A DNA stretch of 6,336 bases from the NCBI GenBank assembly GCA_016926135.1, contig JAFGPH010000648.1, positions 1 through 6,336 on the forward strand. Direction: 5' to 3'. The translations under genes were made by a program, and so were the position numbers. Below the pieces are notes generated by a model. That model was not told the DNA's origin, made no database searches, and saw nothing but the letters and a program-made list of their open reading frames with translations. Origin of the DNA: Deltaproteobacteria bacterium. Its GTDB lineage: Bacteria > Desulfobacterota > DSM-4660 > Desulfatiglandales > HGW-15. Positions 6,289 through 6,336 of this stretch are shown here, piece by piece (within the stretch, counting starts at the first letter, position 1; each line of letters opens with the position of its first letter).

Positions 6289-6336
6289 TCACGCGCTTCG
6301 GTACAGTTTGGTGAGCACGAACTCCTCGTGGCCGAG
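6289..6336 (-). CDS. C-terminal end of an unidentified protein (partial)
   Basis: On the - strand the window opens with 15 sense codons reading LGHEEFVLTKLYRSA, then TGA at 6291-6289. The composition looks like a genuine protein tail, and a 119-nt gap to the receptor start fits an intergenic spacer. I do not recognise the family from so few residues. If real, the gene would be the upstream neighbour of the transporter operon, in the same orientation and possibly part of it. The 119-nt gap (6170-6288) shows no clear -35/-10 or sigma-54 promoter. Confidence 0.45.
   Translation of the reverse strand, partial: LGHEEFVLTKLYRSA

Overview
The window looks like chromosomal DNA of a moderately GC-rich anaerobic bacterium. 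A Desulfobacterota (former Deltaproteobacteria) host fits best, because it combines a TAXI-type TRAP transporter, a heterodimeric iron-sulfur class I fumarase-type hydratase, and short-period repeats (7-8 bp) between genes. This assignment is inference from content and style; there is no rRNA or other marker gene here.

Layout. Positions 1-246 hold no gene I can support. They contain a small hairpin and two arrays of degenerate 7-bp repeats. On the + strand follow a small helical protein of unknown function (247-549) and, 29 nt later, a metallo-beta-lactamase-fold hydrolase (579-1400). A convergent intergenic region (1401-1601) carries an inverted pair of 8-bp repeat tracts and a second hairpin. 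The rest of the window is on the - strand and reads from right to left: the last 15 codons of an unidentified gene (6336-6289), a TAXI-family periplasmic solute receptor (6169-5162), a fused TRAP permease of 644 residues (5087-3153), and the alpha (3091-2207) and beta (2189-1602) subunits of a fumarase/tartrate-dehydratase-type hydro-lyase.

How the genes fit together. The four complete - strand genes are collinear, with gaps of 74, 61 and 17 nt, and most have good ribosome binding sites, so they are probably one operon. The receptor would bind a small organic acid in the periplasm and the permease would import it with Na+ or H+. The two-subunit [4Fe-4S] enzyme would then hydrate or dehydrate it in the cytoplasm, as in fumarate/malate or tartrate/oxaloacetate interconversion. 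The substrate cannot be fixed from sequence. The enzyme mixes fumarase-like and tartrate-dehydratase-like motifs and its beta subunit lacks the usual RDxxH histidine. The + strand hydrolase pair has no evident link to this pathway.

I see no mobile element, CRISPR array, tRNA or rRNA, and no convincing sign of an undescribed multi-gene system. The points most worth a second look are the altered active-site motifs in the beta subunit and the hydrolase, the hairpin around the permease stop codon, and the repeat tracts.
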